In this document: positions 47,302 through 56,238 of the stretch, one piece after another
Layout: each line of letters opens with the position of its first letter
Position numbering within the stretch: position 1 is the stretch's first letter
Assembly: GCF_003046185.1 (NCBI RefSeq)
Contig: NZ_PZZL01000007.1
Location: 62,001 to 126,000 of the forward strand
Length of the DNA: 64,000 nucleotides
Origin: Phreatobacter oligotrophus
GTDB taxonomy: Bacteria; Pseudomonadota; Alphaproteobacteria; Rhizobiales; Phreatobacteraceae
Direction of reading: 5' to 3'
Program-made: the position numbers and the translations under genes
The notes under the pieces: generated by a model
Seen by the model: the letters and a program-made list of their open reading frames with translations, nothing else
What the model was told of the DNA's origin: nothing
The model's database searches: none

Positions 47302-48105
47302 TCAGCCGATGAAATAGAGGCCGGCAAGCCCGGCCGCGCCGACGACGATCCGCCAGACGGCGAAGAGCCCGAAGCCGTGCCGGCTGACATAGTCGAGCAG
47401 GAAGCGCACGACGAAGAGCCCGGAGATGAAGGCGGCGACGAAGCCGACGGCGATGGTCGACACGTCCGCGAAGTCCAGGACCTTGTAGTTCTTGTAGAGG
47501 TCATAGGCGAAGGCGCCCGCCATGGTCGGCATGGCGAGGAAGAACGAGAATTCCGCAGCCGCCCGCTTGGTGGTGCCCATCAGCAGCGCGCCGACGATCG
47601 TCGCGCCCGAGCGCGATACGCCGGGAAAGAGCGCCGCGCACTGGCATAGGCCGATCTTCAAGGCCAGCATGGGCGAGAAGCGGAAGGCATTGTCCTCGCG
47701 CGCCTCGAGCTTCAGCCGGTCGACGACGAGCAGCACGATGCCGCCGAGGATCAGCGCCACGCAGACGAGGTCGGGCCGCTCGAACACCGCCTTGATGCGG
47801 CTGTGCAGCACCGCGCCGAGCAGGGCCGCCGGCAGGAAGGCGATGAGCACCGAGGCGACGAAGCGCCTCGCCCAGGCATCGGTGGGAAGGCACAGCACCA
47901 CGCCGAGCAGGCGGGTGAAATAGACCAGCAGGATGGCGAGGATGGCGCCGAGCTGGATCAGCACCTCGAAGGTCTTGCCTGTCGACTGGAAGCCGAGGAA
48001 ATGGCCGATGAGGATGAGATGGCCGGTGGAGGAGACCGGAATGAACTCGGTCGCGCCCTCGACCACACCGAGAACCAGGGCCTTGGCGAGATTGACGATG
48101 TCCAT
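47302..48105 (-). CDS. uppP: Undecaprenyl-diphosphate phosphatase
   Basis: 267-residue, eight-helix membrane enzyme that removes a phosphate from undecaprenyl diphosphate to recycle the cell-wall lipid carrier; confers bacitracin resistance. Both catalytic segments are present: [19 protein letters not shown] near residue 15 and [11 protein letters not shown] near 170. The GGAGG ribosome site 6 bases before ATG 48105 settles the start; the open frame upstream is not part of the protein. Confidence 0.96.
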   Translation of the reverse strand: MDIVNLAKALVLGVVEGATEFIPVSSTGHLILIGHFLGFQSTGKTFEVLIQLGAILAILLVYFTRLLGVVLCLPTDAWARRFVASVLIAFLPAALLGAVLHSRIKAVFERPDLVCVALILGGIVLLVVDRLKLEAREDNAFRFSPMLALKIGLCQCAALFPGVSRSGATIVGALLMGTTKRAAAEFSFFLAMPTMAGAFAYDLYKNYKVLDFADVSTIAVGFVAAFISGLFVVRFLLDYVSRHGFGLFAVWRIVVGAAGLAGLYFIG

Positions 48106-48382
48106 CGCATCCTCCGCGGCGCGCCTCGCAGGCCGGCCGTCCCGCCAGATAAGCGCGGCTCCCTTCACGTTCGGTTAAGCATGATGATCAGGGAAACTGC
48201 GGAGAGGCCAGGGGGGCTGGCCGGGGCCTTCACCCTTCATCAACCATGACGGATCGTGAACACGGACAGGCGAACAGCATGGTTGTCGCGGCGCGCCCGC
48301 GCGGCTATTCACCCGCCTCCACTCCCGTCATGGAAAAACCATCTGGGACCTGTCCAAGGCGGGTCCACCCGGCCTGGAGCGC

Positions 48383-49075
48383 ATGAACCCGATCCTCCAT
48401 CACCGACCCTTCTGCCCGCATTCGCGTTTCGTCCGGCTGATCCTCGCCGAGCGGGGCGTCGAGGCAGATCTCGTCGAGGCCAGGCCATGGGAGCGGCAGG
48501 AGGACTTCCTGCGAATGAACCCGGAAGGCACGGCGCCGGTGCTGGAACTGGCCGACAGCGTCGCCGTCGTCGGCGCCGACGGCGTCGCCGCCTGGCTGGA
48601 AGACACCGATCACGGGCCCGCGGACCGCCGCCTCATGCCGGAGGCCCTCGTGGCGCGCATCGAGGTGCGGCGCCTGACCCGCTGGTTCCACGGCAAGTTC
48701 TTCGAAGAGGTCTCCTCCCTCCTCGTCGAGGAGAAGATCGACAAGCGCTTCATTCCCGCCGAGCACGGCGGCGGCGCGCCGAACACCGCCGCCCTGCGCG
48801 CGGCCCGCGCCAATATCCGCTATCATCTCGCCTATATCGGCTGGCTGGCGGCCCGCAACGACTGGCTCGCGGGCGCGGCCCTGAGCTATGCCGACCTTGC
48901 GGCCGCGGCGCATCTGTCGGTGGTCGACTATCTGGGCGAGGTACCGTGGAACGAAGAACCGGCGGCGAGGGACTGGTACGCACGGGTGAAGTCGCGCCCC
49001 TGCTTCCGGGCGCTGCTGAACGACCGCGTGGTCGGCATGCAGCCGAGCGCGACCTACGCCGATCTCGACTTCTGA
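48383..49075 (+). CDS. Glutathione S-transferase family protein
   Basis: 230 residues with an N-terminal thioredoxin-like domain ([20 protein letters not shown], residues 5-24, with cysteine near residue 11 as possible catalytic residue, and [11 protein letters not shown] with the cis-Pro loop) and a helical C-terminal domain (residues 85-225; [20 protein letters not shown]). Next to queG in many alphaproteobacteria. The TGA at 49073-49075 overlaps the apparent queG start. The 277-base gap upstream (48106-48382) holds the divergent promoters; I see no gene in it. Confidence 0.87.
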   Translation: MNPILHHRPFCPHSRFVRLILAERGVEADLVEARPWERQEDFLRMNPEGTAPVLELADSVAVVGADGVAAWLEDTDHGPADRRLMPEALVARIEVRRLTRWFHGKFFEEVSSLLVEEKIDKRFIPAEHGGGAPNTAALRAARANIRYHLAYIGWLAARNDWLAGAALSYADLAAAAHLSVVDYLGEVPWNEEPAARDWYARVKSRPCFRALLNDRVVGMQPSATYADLDF

Positions 49076-50193
49076 GCGACCCGGCCGCGCTGAAGGCGGC
49101 CATCACCGAGCGCGCCCGCGCCGAGGGCTTCGACGCCATCGGCTTCACCACGCCCGATTCGGTCCCTGACGCCGCCCCTCGTCTCGCCGAGGCCATCGCC
49201 GCCGGCCATCACGGCTCCATGGCCTGGATGGCCGAGACCGCCGCGCGTCGCGGCGACCCGCGCGTGCTCTGGCCCGAGGGGCGGTCGCTCGTCATGCTCG
49301 GCGTCAATTACGGGCCGGACGAGAACCCCCTCGACGGCCTGTCGGACCGCACGGCCGGCCTCATCTCCGTCTATGCCCGCGGCGACGACTACCACGAGGT
49401 CATCAAGGCGCGGCTGAAGGCGGTCGGCCGCTGGCTCGCCGAGGAGACGGGCTGCGAACTCAAGGTCTTCGTCGACACCGCACCCCTGATGGAAAAGCCG
49501 CTCGCCGCCGCGGCCGGTCTCGGCTGGCAGGGCAAGCACACCAACCTCGTCTCCCGCGGTTTTGGCTCATGGCTCTTCCTCGGCGCCATCATGACGACGC
49601 TGGACATGGCCGCGGATGCGCCCGAGCGCGACCATTGCGGCTCCTGCAGCGCCTGCCTCGACATCTGCCCGACCGCCGCCTTCCCGCGCCCCTATGCGCT
49701 CGATGCCCGGCGCTGCCTCAGCTACCTCACCATCGAGAACAAGGGGCCGATCCCCCGCGAATTCCGCAAGGCCATGGGCAACCGCATCTATGGCTGCGAC
49801 GACTGCCTCGCCGCCTGCCCCTGGAACAAGTTCGCCCAGGAAGGCCAGAACATGAAGCTCGCCGCGCGTGAGCACCTGAAGCGCCCGGCCCTCGCCGACC
49901 TTGCCCGCCTCGACGATGCTGCCTTCCGCGCCCTGTTCACACGCAGCCCGGTGAAGCGGATCGGCCGCGACCGCTTCCTGCGCAACGTGCTCGTCGCCAT
50001 CGGCAATAGCGGTGACCGGGCCCTCGCGGATGTCGCAATAGACCTGCTGGTCGATCCCTCGCCGCTGGTGCGCGGCGCGGCGGTCTGGGCGCTGGGTGAA
50101 CTTGCGCCGGAGCGGCTGGCCGGCGGGCCGCGTCCGGACGAGACCGATCCCGACGTGCTGGCCGAATGGAACGCAGCCCTCTCCACCCCATGA
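49072..50193 (+). CDS. queG: Epoxyqueuosine reductase QueG, apparent CTG start
   Basis: Cobalamin- and iron-sulphur-dependent enzyme for the last step of queuosine tRNA modification. About 373 residues. N-terminal [34 protein letters not shown] around residue 140, then two 4Fe-4S motifs [16 protein letters not shown] (around 188) and [11 protein letters not shown] (around 245), and a C-terminal HEAT-like part. No ATG, GTG or TTG lies in frame near the conserved N-terminus: the first downstream ATG (about 49219) would remove it, and the nearest upstream GTG (about 48946) would add about 42 residues inside the GST gene. A CTG at 49072 overlapping the GST stop (CTGA) is the best-placed start. 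Start uncertain, product certain. Confidence 0.9.
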   Translation: MSDPAALKAAITERARAEGFDAIGFTTPDSVPDAAPRLAEAIAAGHHGSMAWMAETAARRGDPRVLWPEGRSLVMLGVNYGPDENPLDGLSDRTAGLISVYARGDDYHEVIKARLKAVGRWLAEETGCELKVFVDTAPLMEKPLAAAAGLGWQGKHTNLVSRGFGSWLFLGAIMTTLDMAADAPERDHCGSCSACLDICPTAAFPRPYALDARRCLSYLTIENKGPIPREFRKAMGNRIYGCDDCLAACPWNKFAQEGQNMKLAAREHLKRPALADLARLDDAAFRALFTRSPVKRIGRDRFLRNVLVAIGNSGDRALADVAIDLLVDPSPLVRGAAVWALGELAPERLAGGPRPDETDPDVLAEWNAALSTP

Positions 50194-50240
50194 GCCGGAC
50201 GGGCTAAGAGAGGCGTTCCATCCGTCCTCCGCGGTGTCCC

Positions 50241-51128
50241 ATGCCCCATCTCCTCGTCTTCGGCCTCGGCTATTCCTCCCGCGCCACGATTCGCGCTGCC
50301 GGCGCGCGCTACGACCGCATCACCGCGACCGTCCGCTCGGCCGATCGCGCCGCGGCGCTGTCGGCGGCGCCGGTCGAGGGCCATGCCGTCACCGTCCTGC
50401 CCTTCGACGGCTCGGACGTGCCCGAGGCCCTTGCCGCGGCCATCGCCACGGCCGACGACATCCTCGTCTCGGCCCCGCCGGACGTTGCCGGCGACCCGGT
50501 TCTGCGGGCCTGTGGCGAAGCGCTGGCTGCCAACCCGCCCAAGGGCATCGCCTATCTCTCCACCGTCGGCGTCTATGGCGACCATGGCGGCGGCTGGGTG
50601 GACGAACAGACCCCGGCGACGCCCTCCAGCATCCGCAGCCGGGAACGCGTCGAGGCCGAGGCCGCCTGGCAGGCCTTCGGTCGGGCCCATGGCGTGCCCG
50701 TGGCGGTGCTGCGCCTGTCCGGCATCTACGGACCCGGCCAGAACGCCCTGGTGAACCTCGCCCGCGGCACGGCGCGCCGAATCATCAAGCCCGGCCAGGT
50801 CTTCAACCGGATCCATGTCGACGACATCGCCCAGGCCGTGCTGGCGAGCTTCGACAAGCGCTATGACGGCATCGTCAATGTCACCGACGACGAGCCCTCG
50901 CCCGCCCAGGACGTGGTGGCCCATGCCGCCGAGATCCTCGGGGTGCCGGTTCCCCCCGACATTCCCTTCGAGCAGAGCGGCCTCTCGGAGATGGGCCGCA
51001 GCTTCTACGACGAGTGCAAGCGGGTGCGGAACGACCGCTTGAAGGGTGAACTGTCCGTTAAGCTCTTGTACCCAAACTACAGGGTGGCGCTCCGGGCATT
51101 GGCCGCCGGGGGCGACGGCAGGCACTAG
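50241..51128 (+). CDS. NAD(P)-dependent epimerase/SDR family protein, YeeZ-like
   Basis: 295 residues. N-terminal dinucleotide fold FGLGYSSRATIRAAGARYDR (residues 6-25), YLSTVGVYGDHGGGWVDEQT around 108 containing the YeeZ-type Ser/Tyr positions, RLSGIYGPGQNALVNLARG around 155 and RIHVDDIAQAVLASFDKRY around 190. Members of this group are often called YeeZ or 'nucleoside-diphosphate-sugar epimerase'; reaction unknown. It follows queG by 47 bases on the same strand. Confidence 0.82.
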   Translation: MPHLLVFGLGYSSRATIRAAGARYDRITATVRSADRAAALSAAPVEGHAVTVLPFDGSDVPEALAAAIATADDILVSAPPDVAGDPVLRACGEALAANPPKGIAYLSTVGVYGDHGGGWVDEQTPATPSSIRSRERVEAEAAWQAFGRAHGVPVAVLRLSGIYGPGQNALVNLARGTARRIIKPGQVFNRIHVDDIAQAVLASFDKRYDGIVNVTDDEPSPAQDVVAHAAEILGVPVPPDIPFEQSGLSEMGRSFYDECKRVRNDRLKGELSVKLLYPNYRVALRALAAGGDGRH

Positions 51129-51159
51129 GGAGTTCCGCAGAGTCATCTTGTTATTGCAT

Positions 51160-51188
51160 CGCAGCAAAGCCGGGATAGCATTGCTGCG
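51160..51188. promoter_or_regulatory. Perfect inverted repeat upstream of a small membrane-protein gene
   Basis: CGCAGCAA (51160-51167) and TTGCTGCG (51181-51188) with a 13-base spacer. No T-tract follows on the plus strand, so it could be an operator or mRNA structure rather than a terminator. Confidence 0.4.
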
Positions 51189-51289
51189 GCGCACAAATCA
51201 CGGAACCATGCCCCTTGTTGTCAGCCGCAGGCCTCCCGACGGCCGGTGCAGCGGATGACGACCGTCACCCGAGCCTGAAGGGGCATGTC

Positions 51290-51412
51290 ATGATGATCGA
51301 CATCAGCATTGCAGACCTGGCCATCGTTCTCATCGGTCTCGCCGTCGGAGGTGCGCTCGCGCTCTTCGTCGTCGATGCCGGCAAGCAGATGAACCTGCGC
51401 ACTGACCCGTAA
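51290..51412 (+). CDS. Small single-helix membrane protein, 40 residues
   Basis: The peptide begins MMIDISIADLAIVLIG and contains one hydrophobic helix (residues 7-28, ILIGLAVGGALALFVV-like) followed by a short charged tail (DAGKQMNLRTDP). AAGGGG lies 6 bases before ATG 51290. No family recognised. A stand-alone gene between the SDR gene and convergent rlmJ, preceded by an inverted repeat. Confidence 0.55.
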   Translation: MMIDISIADLAIVLIGLAVGGALALFVVDAGKQMNLRTDP

Positions 51413-51417
51413 GGGTT

Positions 51418-52257
51418 TCAGGCCGCGTCGCCGGACAGGAGAAGCCGGCCCGCGGGGACGCCGAGCGCGTCCCACAGCAACTCACCGGCCGCCCGCAGAT
51501 GCGGCGCGAGCGTGTAAGGGGCATTGACCGTCACAAGTCCCGCCCCGGACAGCCGCCGCCCGTCCACGACTCGCCAGGTCGCCTCGATGGTGAGGCATTT
51601 CGGGATCGCGAGCTCCGCGATCCGCCGATGGAACCGCTTGACCTCGTCGGGATCCTTCACCGGGTACCAGAGCAGGAAGACGCCGGTGGAAAAGCGCCGG
51701 TAGCCCTGCGCCAGCGCCTCCACCAGCCGGTCATAGTCGCCGCGCTGCTCGAAGGGCGGGTCGATCAGCACCAGACCGCGCTTCTCCTTCGGCGGCAGGA
51801 AGGCCTTGGGCGCAAGCCAGCCGTCGAGCTCGATCACCTTGGCGCGGTTTTCGCGGGCGAAGAGCCGGCCGAGATCGGCGCTGTCCTGCGGATGCAGTTC
51901 GCAGAAGGTGAGGCCATCGACCGGCCGCGTCAGCATCCGCGCGATGTCGGGGCTGCCGGGATAGAAGCGCAGACGCCCGTCCGGATTGATCATGGCGACT
52001 GCGTCGAGATAGGGGTCGAGCAGCGCCGCTAGCGGCTCAGGCAGGTCCTTGCCCCAGAGACGGCCGATGCCCTCGACCCATTCCCCCGTCCGCTCGGATG
52101 CATCCGCCGTCAGGTCGTAGCGGCCGAGCCCCGCATGGGTGTCGATGACCCTGAGCGGCTTGTCCTTCTGCACCATGTGGGAAAGCACGAAGGCGAGCAC
52201 CGCGTGCTTGATGACGTCGGCCGGGTTTCCCGCGTGATAGGCGTGGCGGTAGTTCAT
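51418..52257 (-). CDS. rlmJ: 23S rRNA (adenine(2030)-N6)-methyltransferase RlmJ
   Basis: 279 residues. The N-terminus MNYRHAYHAGNPADVIKH is diagnostic for RlmJ, the catalytic motif is IDPPFEQRGDY (around residue 163), and the SAM site includes DTHAGLGRYDL (around 40). It modifies A2030 of 23S rRNA; loss gives only mild phenotypes in E. coli. ATG 52257 gives the conserved start; the frame upstream overlaps the next gene. It follows the TPR methyltransferase gene after 31 bases on the same strand. Confidence 0.95.
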   Translation of the reverse strand: MNYRHAYHAGNPADVIKHAVLAFVLSHMVQKDKPLRVIDTHAGLGRYDLTADASERTGEWVEGIGRLWGKDLPEPLAALLDPYLDAVAMINPDGRLRFYPGSPDIARMLTRPVDGLTFCELHPQDSADLGRLFARENRAKVIELDGWLAPKAFLPPKEKRGLVLIDPPFEQRGDYDRLVEALAQGYRRFSTGVFLLWYPVKDPDEVKRFHRRIAELAIPKCLTIEATWRVVDGRRLSGAGLVTVNAPYTLAPHLRAAGELLWDALGVPAGRLLLSGDAA

Positions 52258-52288
52258 GGCCTGCCTGTGGACGCACGGGACCGCGCCG

Positions 52289-53224
52289 TCAACGTCCCTT
52301 TGCCGCGATGACCGCCCAGCCGGCGACAGGTGCGCCCCCCTCCGTGCGCAGCACGACCCGCTCCAGCGAGGCGATGGCGAGCCCGGCCGCCGCAAGCCCG
52401 GTCTCGATCAGGTCGCGGCCATGGGCATAGCGCAGCGAGGCGTGGAGCATGAGCCCATCGCCGTCATGGGCCTCGACCGTGAAGCCGAGCAGCCCGCCGG
52501 GTCGCAGCACCCGCGCCGCGCCGGCGAAGACGGGACCGAGATCGGCGACATAGATCAGCACGTCGGCGGCCAGCACCAGATCGGCGCTCGCCTCCGCCTC
52601 GCCGTCGAGGAACTGGGTGAGGTCGCCGACGGCAAGCGTTCGATAGACGCCCTTCTGCCGCGCGAGATCGACCATGCGCGGCGACAGGTCGACACCGTCG
52701 ATCGCCACGGCAAGTGGAGCGAAAACGGGTCCGGCCAGGCCGGTTCCGCAGCCAAGGTCGAGCATGCGGGCGAAGGCCGGTTCGCGACCGAGCGCAGCGG
52801 ATGCGGCGACGACGGCGTCGCGCAGGATCTCCGGCGCGCGGTAGGAGAGGCCTTCGCGCAGAGCCTTCTCGAACCGCGGCGCATAGTCGTCATAGAGCGT
52901 GCGGATATAGGCTTCCGACATGGCCTCCTGCGCCTCGCCCCGGCCGAGCCGCGCCAGCAGCAGGCGGGCGCCAAGCGCATCGTCGGGATCGAGGGCCAGG
53001 GCCCTGGCCAAGGCGGCTTCCGCGGCCGCCGTCTCGCCGCGAGCGGCCTCGACCTCGCCCAGCGCGAACCAGCCGGCGACCCAGCGCGGCGCGATCTCCA
53101 GCGCCTGGACGAGCAGGTCGGCCGCCGCCACGAGGTCGCCCTCGGCCTTGGCGGCCATGGCGTAGTCGTAGCGGCGATCGGCAAGCAGGTCGCCGGAGGA
53201 GCGGAAGGCGGGCGGCAGGGTCAC
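52289..53224 (-). CDS. TPR-containing class I SAM methyltransferase
   Basis: 311 residues. An N-terminal helical repeat part (residues 15-85; DYAMAAKAEGDLVAAADLLV and AAAEAALARALALDPDDALG) is a TPR pair, joined to a methyltransferase domain with the SAM motif MLDLGCGTGLAGPVFA (around residue 155), DGVDLSPRMVDLARQKGVY and DLVLAADVLIYVADLG. The target is unknown; similar proteins act on small molecules or proteins. GTG start. Confidence 0.83.
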   Translation of the reverse strand: MTLPPAFRSSGDLLADRRYDYAMAAKAEGDLVAAADLLVQALEIAPRWVAGWFALGEVEAARGETAAAEAALARALALDPDDALGARLLLARLGRGEAQEAMSEAYIRTLYDDYAPRFEKALREGLSYRAPEILRDAVVAASAALGREPAFARMLDLGCGTGLAGPVFAPLAVAIDGVDLSPRMVDLARQKGVYRTLAVGDLTQFLDGEAEASADLVLAADVLIYVADLGPVFAGAARVLRPGGLLGFTVEAHDGDGLMLHASLRYAHGRDLIETGLAAAGLAIASLERVVLRTEGGAPVAGWAVIAAKGR

Positions 53225-53278
53225 GGGGCGGGCCGGGAAGCGGTGAAGGGCGCGCGTTCCCTAACCCGCGGCGGCCCG

Positions 53279-54664
53279 TCAGTCATCCGCCGCGAGCGGC
53301 CCGGTGGGCTTGGCCAGCGTCTCGAAATGGCCGCGCCGCTGCAGCCACCACAGGAGGATGAGGCTGGGGATGGCGGTGAGGCAGGAGAGAATGAAGAACC
53401 ACAGCCATCCGGTCTGGGCCGCCACGAACCCGGCAGGCGCAGAAATGTAGGTGCGTCCCACGGCCGACAGCGCGGACAGGAGCGCATATTGCGTCGCCGT
53501 GTGCAGCGGCGACTGGCAGAGCGCGGACAGGTAGGCGACGAAGATCACCGTTCCGATGGCGCCGGTGAAGTTCTCCGTGACGATGACGAAGGCGAGCATG
53601 CCGTAGCTCGCGGGCATTACCGCCTGAAGGGCGAAGACGAGGTTCGAGCCCATCTGCAGCAGGGCGGCAAGCCACATGCAGGACTTGAGGTCGAGGCCGC
53701 GGGCCACGAAGCCGCCCGCGAAGCCGCCTGCCAGCGTCGCTGCCAGCCCGAGCCCCTTCACGATGGCCGCATATTCCTCGCGGCTGTAACCCATGCCGCG
53801 AATGACAAAGGGGCCGGTCATGGCGCCGACAAAGGCGTCACACAGCTTGAAGAGGATGACGAAGGCCAGGACCGCGATGGCGGCGTCCCGCGTCAGGAAC
53901 TCGCTGAAGGCTCCGGTAGCGGCACTCCAGACGCGCGAGAGCTGGTCGGTGCCGGCCAGGGCCTTCTCGGCGAGTTTCGACCGGTCCGGCTCCCGGGCGA
54001 TGAGCGTCGTGACCATGCCGACCAGCACGAAGGCCGCCATGACGATGTAGCCAAGCGTCCAGGCCGTCGCCTTGTCGAAGCCCTGCACCTTCTCGAAGAA
54101 GGAGACGATGAACAGGGCACCGGCGGTGGAGACGAGCATGCCGACCCGATAGGCCGCCACATAGGAGCCGACGCCCGCCGCCTGCTCGGATGTGTCGAGC
54201 TTTTCGACGCGGTAGGTGTCGATGACGATGTCCTGGGTCGCCGAGGCCACGGCCACCAGCACCGCACCGAGGGCGATCATGAAGGGCGAGACGTCCGGGT
54301 TCTGCAGGCCGAGGAAGACGATGGCGGCCATGAGCAGGATTTGGCTGAACAGCAGCCAGCCCCGCCGGCGTCCGAAGAGGCGGCACAGGATCGGAATGTC
54401 GAGCGCATCGACGATGGGCGCCCAGAGGAACTTGATCGTGTAGGGCGTGCCGACGAGGGCGAAGAGGCCGATGGTGGTCAGGTTCACCGAGCTCTCGGCC
54501 ATCCAGACCAGCAGGGTCGAGCCCGAGAGCGCCAGCGGCAGGCCGGCGGAGAACCCGAGGAACAGCACGATGAGCACGTCGCGGCGCAGATAGACCGCCG
54601 CCGCCTCGCTCCAGGACCGGCGCTGCGGCGCCGCAGCTTCGGCCGTCGCCTCCTGGCTCGTCAT
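53279..54664 (-). CDS. ampG: AmpG-type muropeptide permease (MFS)
   Basis: 461-residue, about 12-14-helix transporter that imports anhydromuropeptides for cell-wall recycling and affects beta-lactamase induction where AmpR is present. The start region VLIVLFLGFSAGLPLALSGS, TIGLFALVGTPYTIKFLWAP and IVDALDIPILCRLFGRRRGW are AmpG-specific. GGAGG 5 bases before ATG 54664 fixes the start; an earlier in-frame ATG pair at 54703-54706 lacks a ribosome site. Confidence 0.92.
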   Translation of the reverse strand: MTSQEATAEAAAPQRRSWSEAAAVYLRRDVLIVLFLGFSAGLPLALSGSTLLVWMAESSVNLTTIGLFALVGTPYTIKFLWAPIVDALDIPILCRLFGRRRGWLLFSQILLMAAIVFLGLQNPDVSPFMIALGAVLVAVASATQDIVIDTYRVEKLDTSEQAAGVGSYVAAYRVGMLVSTAGALFIVSFFEKVQGFDKATAWTLGYIVMAAFVLVGMVTTLIAREPDRSKLAEKALAGTDQLSRVWSAATGAFSEFLTRDAAIAVLAFVILFKLCDAFVGAMTGPFVIRGMGYSREEYAAIVKGLGLAATLAGGFAGGFVARGLDLKSCMWLAALLQMGSNLVFALQAVMPASYGMLAFVIVTENFTGAIGTVIFVAYLSALCQSPLHTATQYALLSALSAVGRTYISAPAGFVAAQTGWLWFFILSCLTAIPSLILLWWLQRRGHFETLAKPTGPLAADD

Positions 54665-54731
54665 GACGTCCTCCGCTCGGTTGATCCGAGCAGGTGACGT
54701 CATCATGGTTAACGAAGGCTGAAAAGAGGCT

Positions 54732-55916
54732 TCAGGCCCGCTGGATCGCCGCGACCGTTTCCGGGGGAGGCCGCTTCGTCGCGCCGGGCCGGGGCTTGCC
54801 GCTGAACGGCACCTCGACGAAGCGGTGGAAGAAGGCGCCGACCGCGATCACCACCGCCGGGATCAGCACCAGCATGGCGATGGCCTGCCAGGTCGAGCCG
54901 ATGGTGACCAGCTTGTCGCCATTGTGCATCACCATGCGGCCGAGGCCGAACTTGCTGTCGAGGAAGGTGCCGCCGGTCCGCAGGATCTGGAACAGGAAGG
55001 CGTGGGTCATATAGATCGCGAAGCTCCAGCGGCCGAGCGCCTGGGGGATCCGCGTCGTCAGCGCCGCCGAGATCGGTCCGCCCTCGAAGGAGAAGATGAA
55101 GACGAGCAGGCCGAAGAGCAGCGGCGCGGTCAGGTGCAGGAGGCCCATCGGCACCAGCGCCATATAGGCGAAGGCGGCAAGGGCGATGGCGGCCTCGAAC
55201 CAGCCGAGCAGCCGGGCCGGCAGCGCGTAGCGCAGCCTCAGGTCATAGACGAGGCAGCCGATGGCGAAGCCGAAGAGGCAGCGCACGAAGCCCCAGTCGG
55301 AACTGACGAAGAGCGTCGCTGGCGAGACGATGGCAAGGACGAGGGCGCTGCCGAGGGCGAGCGCGAGGAAGGTCTCGCGCTTGGCGCCCGGCCACCAGAG
55401 CACGACGCCGAGGAACACCACCGAGGTCCAGAACTCCACGGCGATGCTCCAGGCCGGCCCGTTCCAGCTGAGGCCGGGATGCAGGCCGAAGGACTGCAGG
55501 AAGGCGAGGTTGGTGAGGATCTCCAGGGGCGAGCGCCCGGACGAGAAGGGCGCGGCCTCGACCCCGAAGGCGGGGTTGATGGTGGCATAGGCGAGCTTGG
55601 CGAATTCCAGCGCGACGAAGGCCGCCAGCACCGCCACATGCAGGGGCCAGAGCCTGCGGAAGCGGGCGACGAGGAAGCCCCGCGCCTGATCGGCCGAGGA
55701 CAGCCGCTCCTGGTAGGCGTGGCTGATGACGAAGCCGGACAGCACGAAGAAGAAGTCGACGCCAAGCTGCAGGTTGGCGAAGGCCGGCCAGTCCTTGGCG
55801 ATGTGCAGGACTGGCACATGGAACAGCACGACCAGCGCTGCGCAGATGCCGCGCCATGCGTCGAGGGCCCGGAAACGGGTCGGCAGAAGGACGGGAAGCG
55901 AGGCCGGTTGTGTCAT
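54732..55916 (-). CDS. Acyltransferase family 3 membrane protein (OafA/YrhL type)
   Basis: 394-residue, ten-helix membrane acyltransferase. The conserved N-terminus FRALDAWRGICAALVVLFHV (residues 13-32, with catalytic-type His) and the RFRRLWPLHVAVL segment (around 85) define the family, which O-acetylates or otherwise acylates surface polysaccharides, lipids or exported antibiotics. Here the acceptor is unknown. No glycan cluster is nearby. Confidence 0.9.
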   Translation of the reverse strand: MTQPASLPVLLPTRFRALDAWRGICAALVVLFHVPVLHIAKDWPAFANLQLGVDFFFVLSGFVISHAYQERLSSADQARGFLVARFRRLWPLHVAVLAAFVALEFAKLAYATINPAFGVEAAPFSSGRSPLEILTNLAFLQSFGLHPGLSWNGPAWSIAVEFWTSVVFLGVVLWWPGAKRETFLALALGSALVLAIVSPATLFVSSDWGFVRCLFGFAIGCLVYDLRLRYALPARLLGWFEAAIALAAFAYMALVPMGLLHLTAPLLFGLLVFIFSFEGGPISAALTTRIPQALGRWSFAIYMTHAFLFQILRTGGTFLDSKFGLGRMVMHNGDKLVTIGSTWQAIAMLVLIPAVVIAVGAFFHRFVEVPFSGKPRPGATKRPPPETVAAIQRA

Positions 55917-56238
55917 CGTCGCACAGATCCTCGGGTGGTCGGCTTGGCTGACATGACGAGTGCAGGAGCCGTGCCGCGCGCATCAGGACCTTTACGGATC
56001 ATCTGCCTAAGCATTGCGCACCCTTGTTTGCCTGTTTTTTAGGCGCATTGCATACCGGGACGCTTGGTCGCACTGCGACATTTTCTTCCCCAGCGGCAGG
56101 CCGCGGATAATTCAAACAAGGAGTCAAAGGATTGGGAGAAAAATCAGGTGCTGGCACGGCCGTTGCGAAGAGTGGAACGCCATCGGGCAAGGTTCTGGCT
56201 GCCGCAGTCCGGGGCGCAACACGTAACGGGAACAATCC
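55917..56238 (+). promoter_or_regulatory. Regulatory region of the urea transporter operon
   Basis: 322 bases between the divergent acyltransferase and urtA genes. It contains the sigma-54 promoter at 56152-56166 and two related upstream phrases, ATTGCGCACCC (from about 56014) and GCATTGCATACC (from about 56045), that could be enhancer half-sites for NtrC; the match to the NtrC consensus is loose. Confidence 0.5.
56152..56166 (+). promoter_or_regulatory. Sigma-54 (RpoN) promoter of urtABCDE
   Basis: TGGCACG-GCCG-TTGC exactly matches the -24/-12 consensus TGGCACG-N4-TTGC, with the GG and GC pairs at the right spacing. Transcription would start near 56178, 61 bases before urtA. Implies activation by an enhancer protein such as NtrC under nitrogen limitation. 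Confidence 0.88.
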
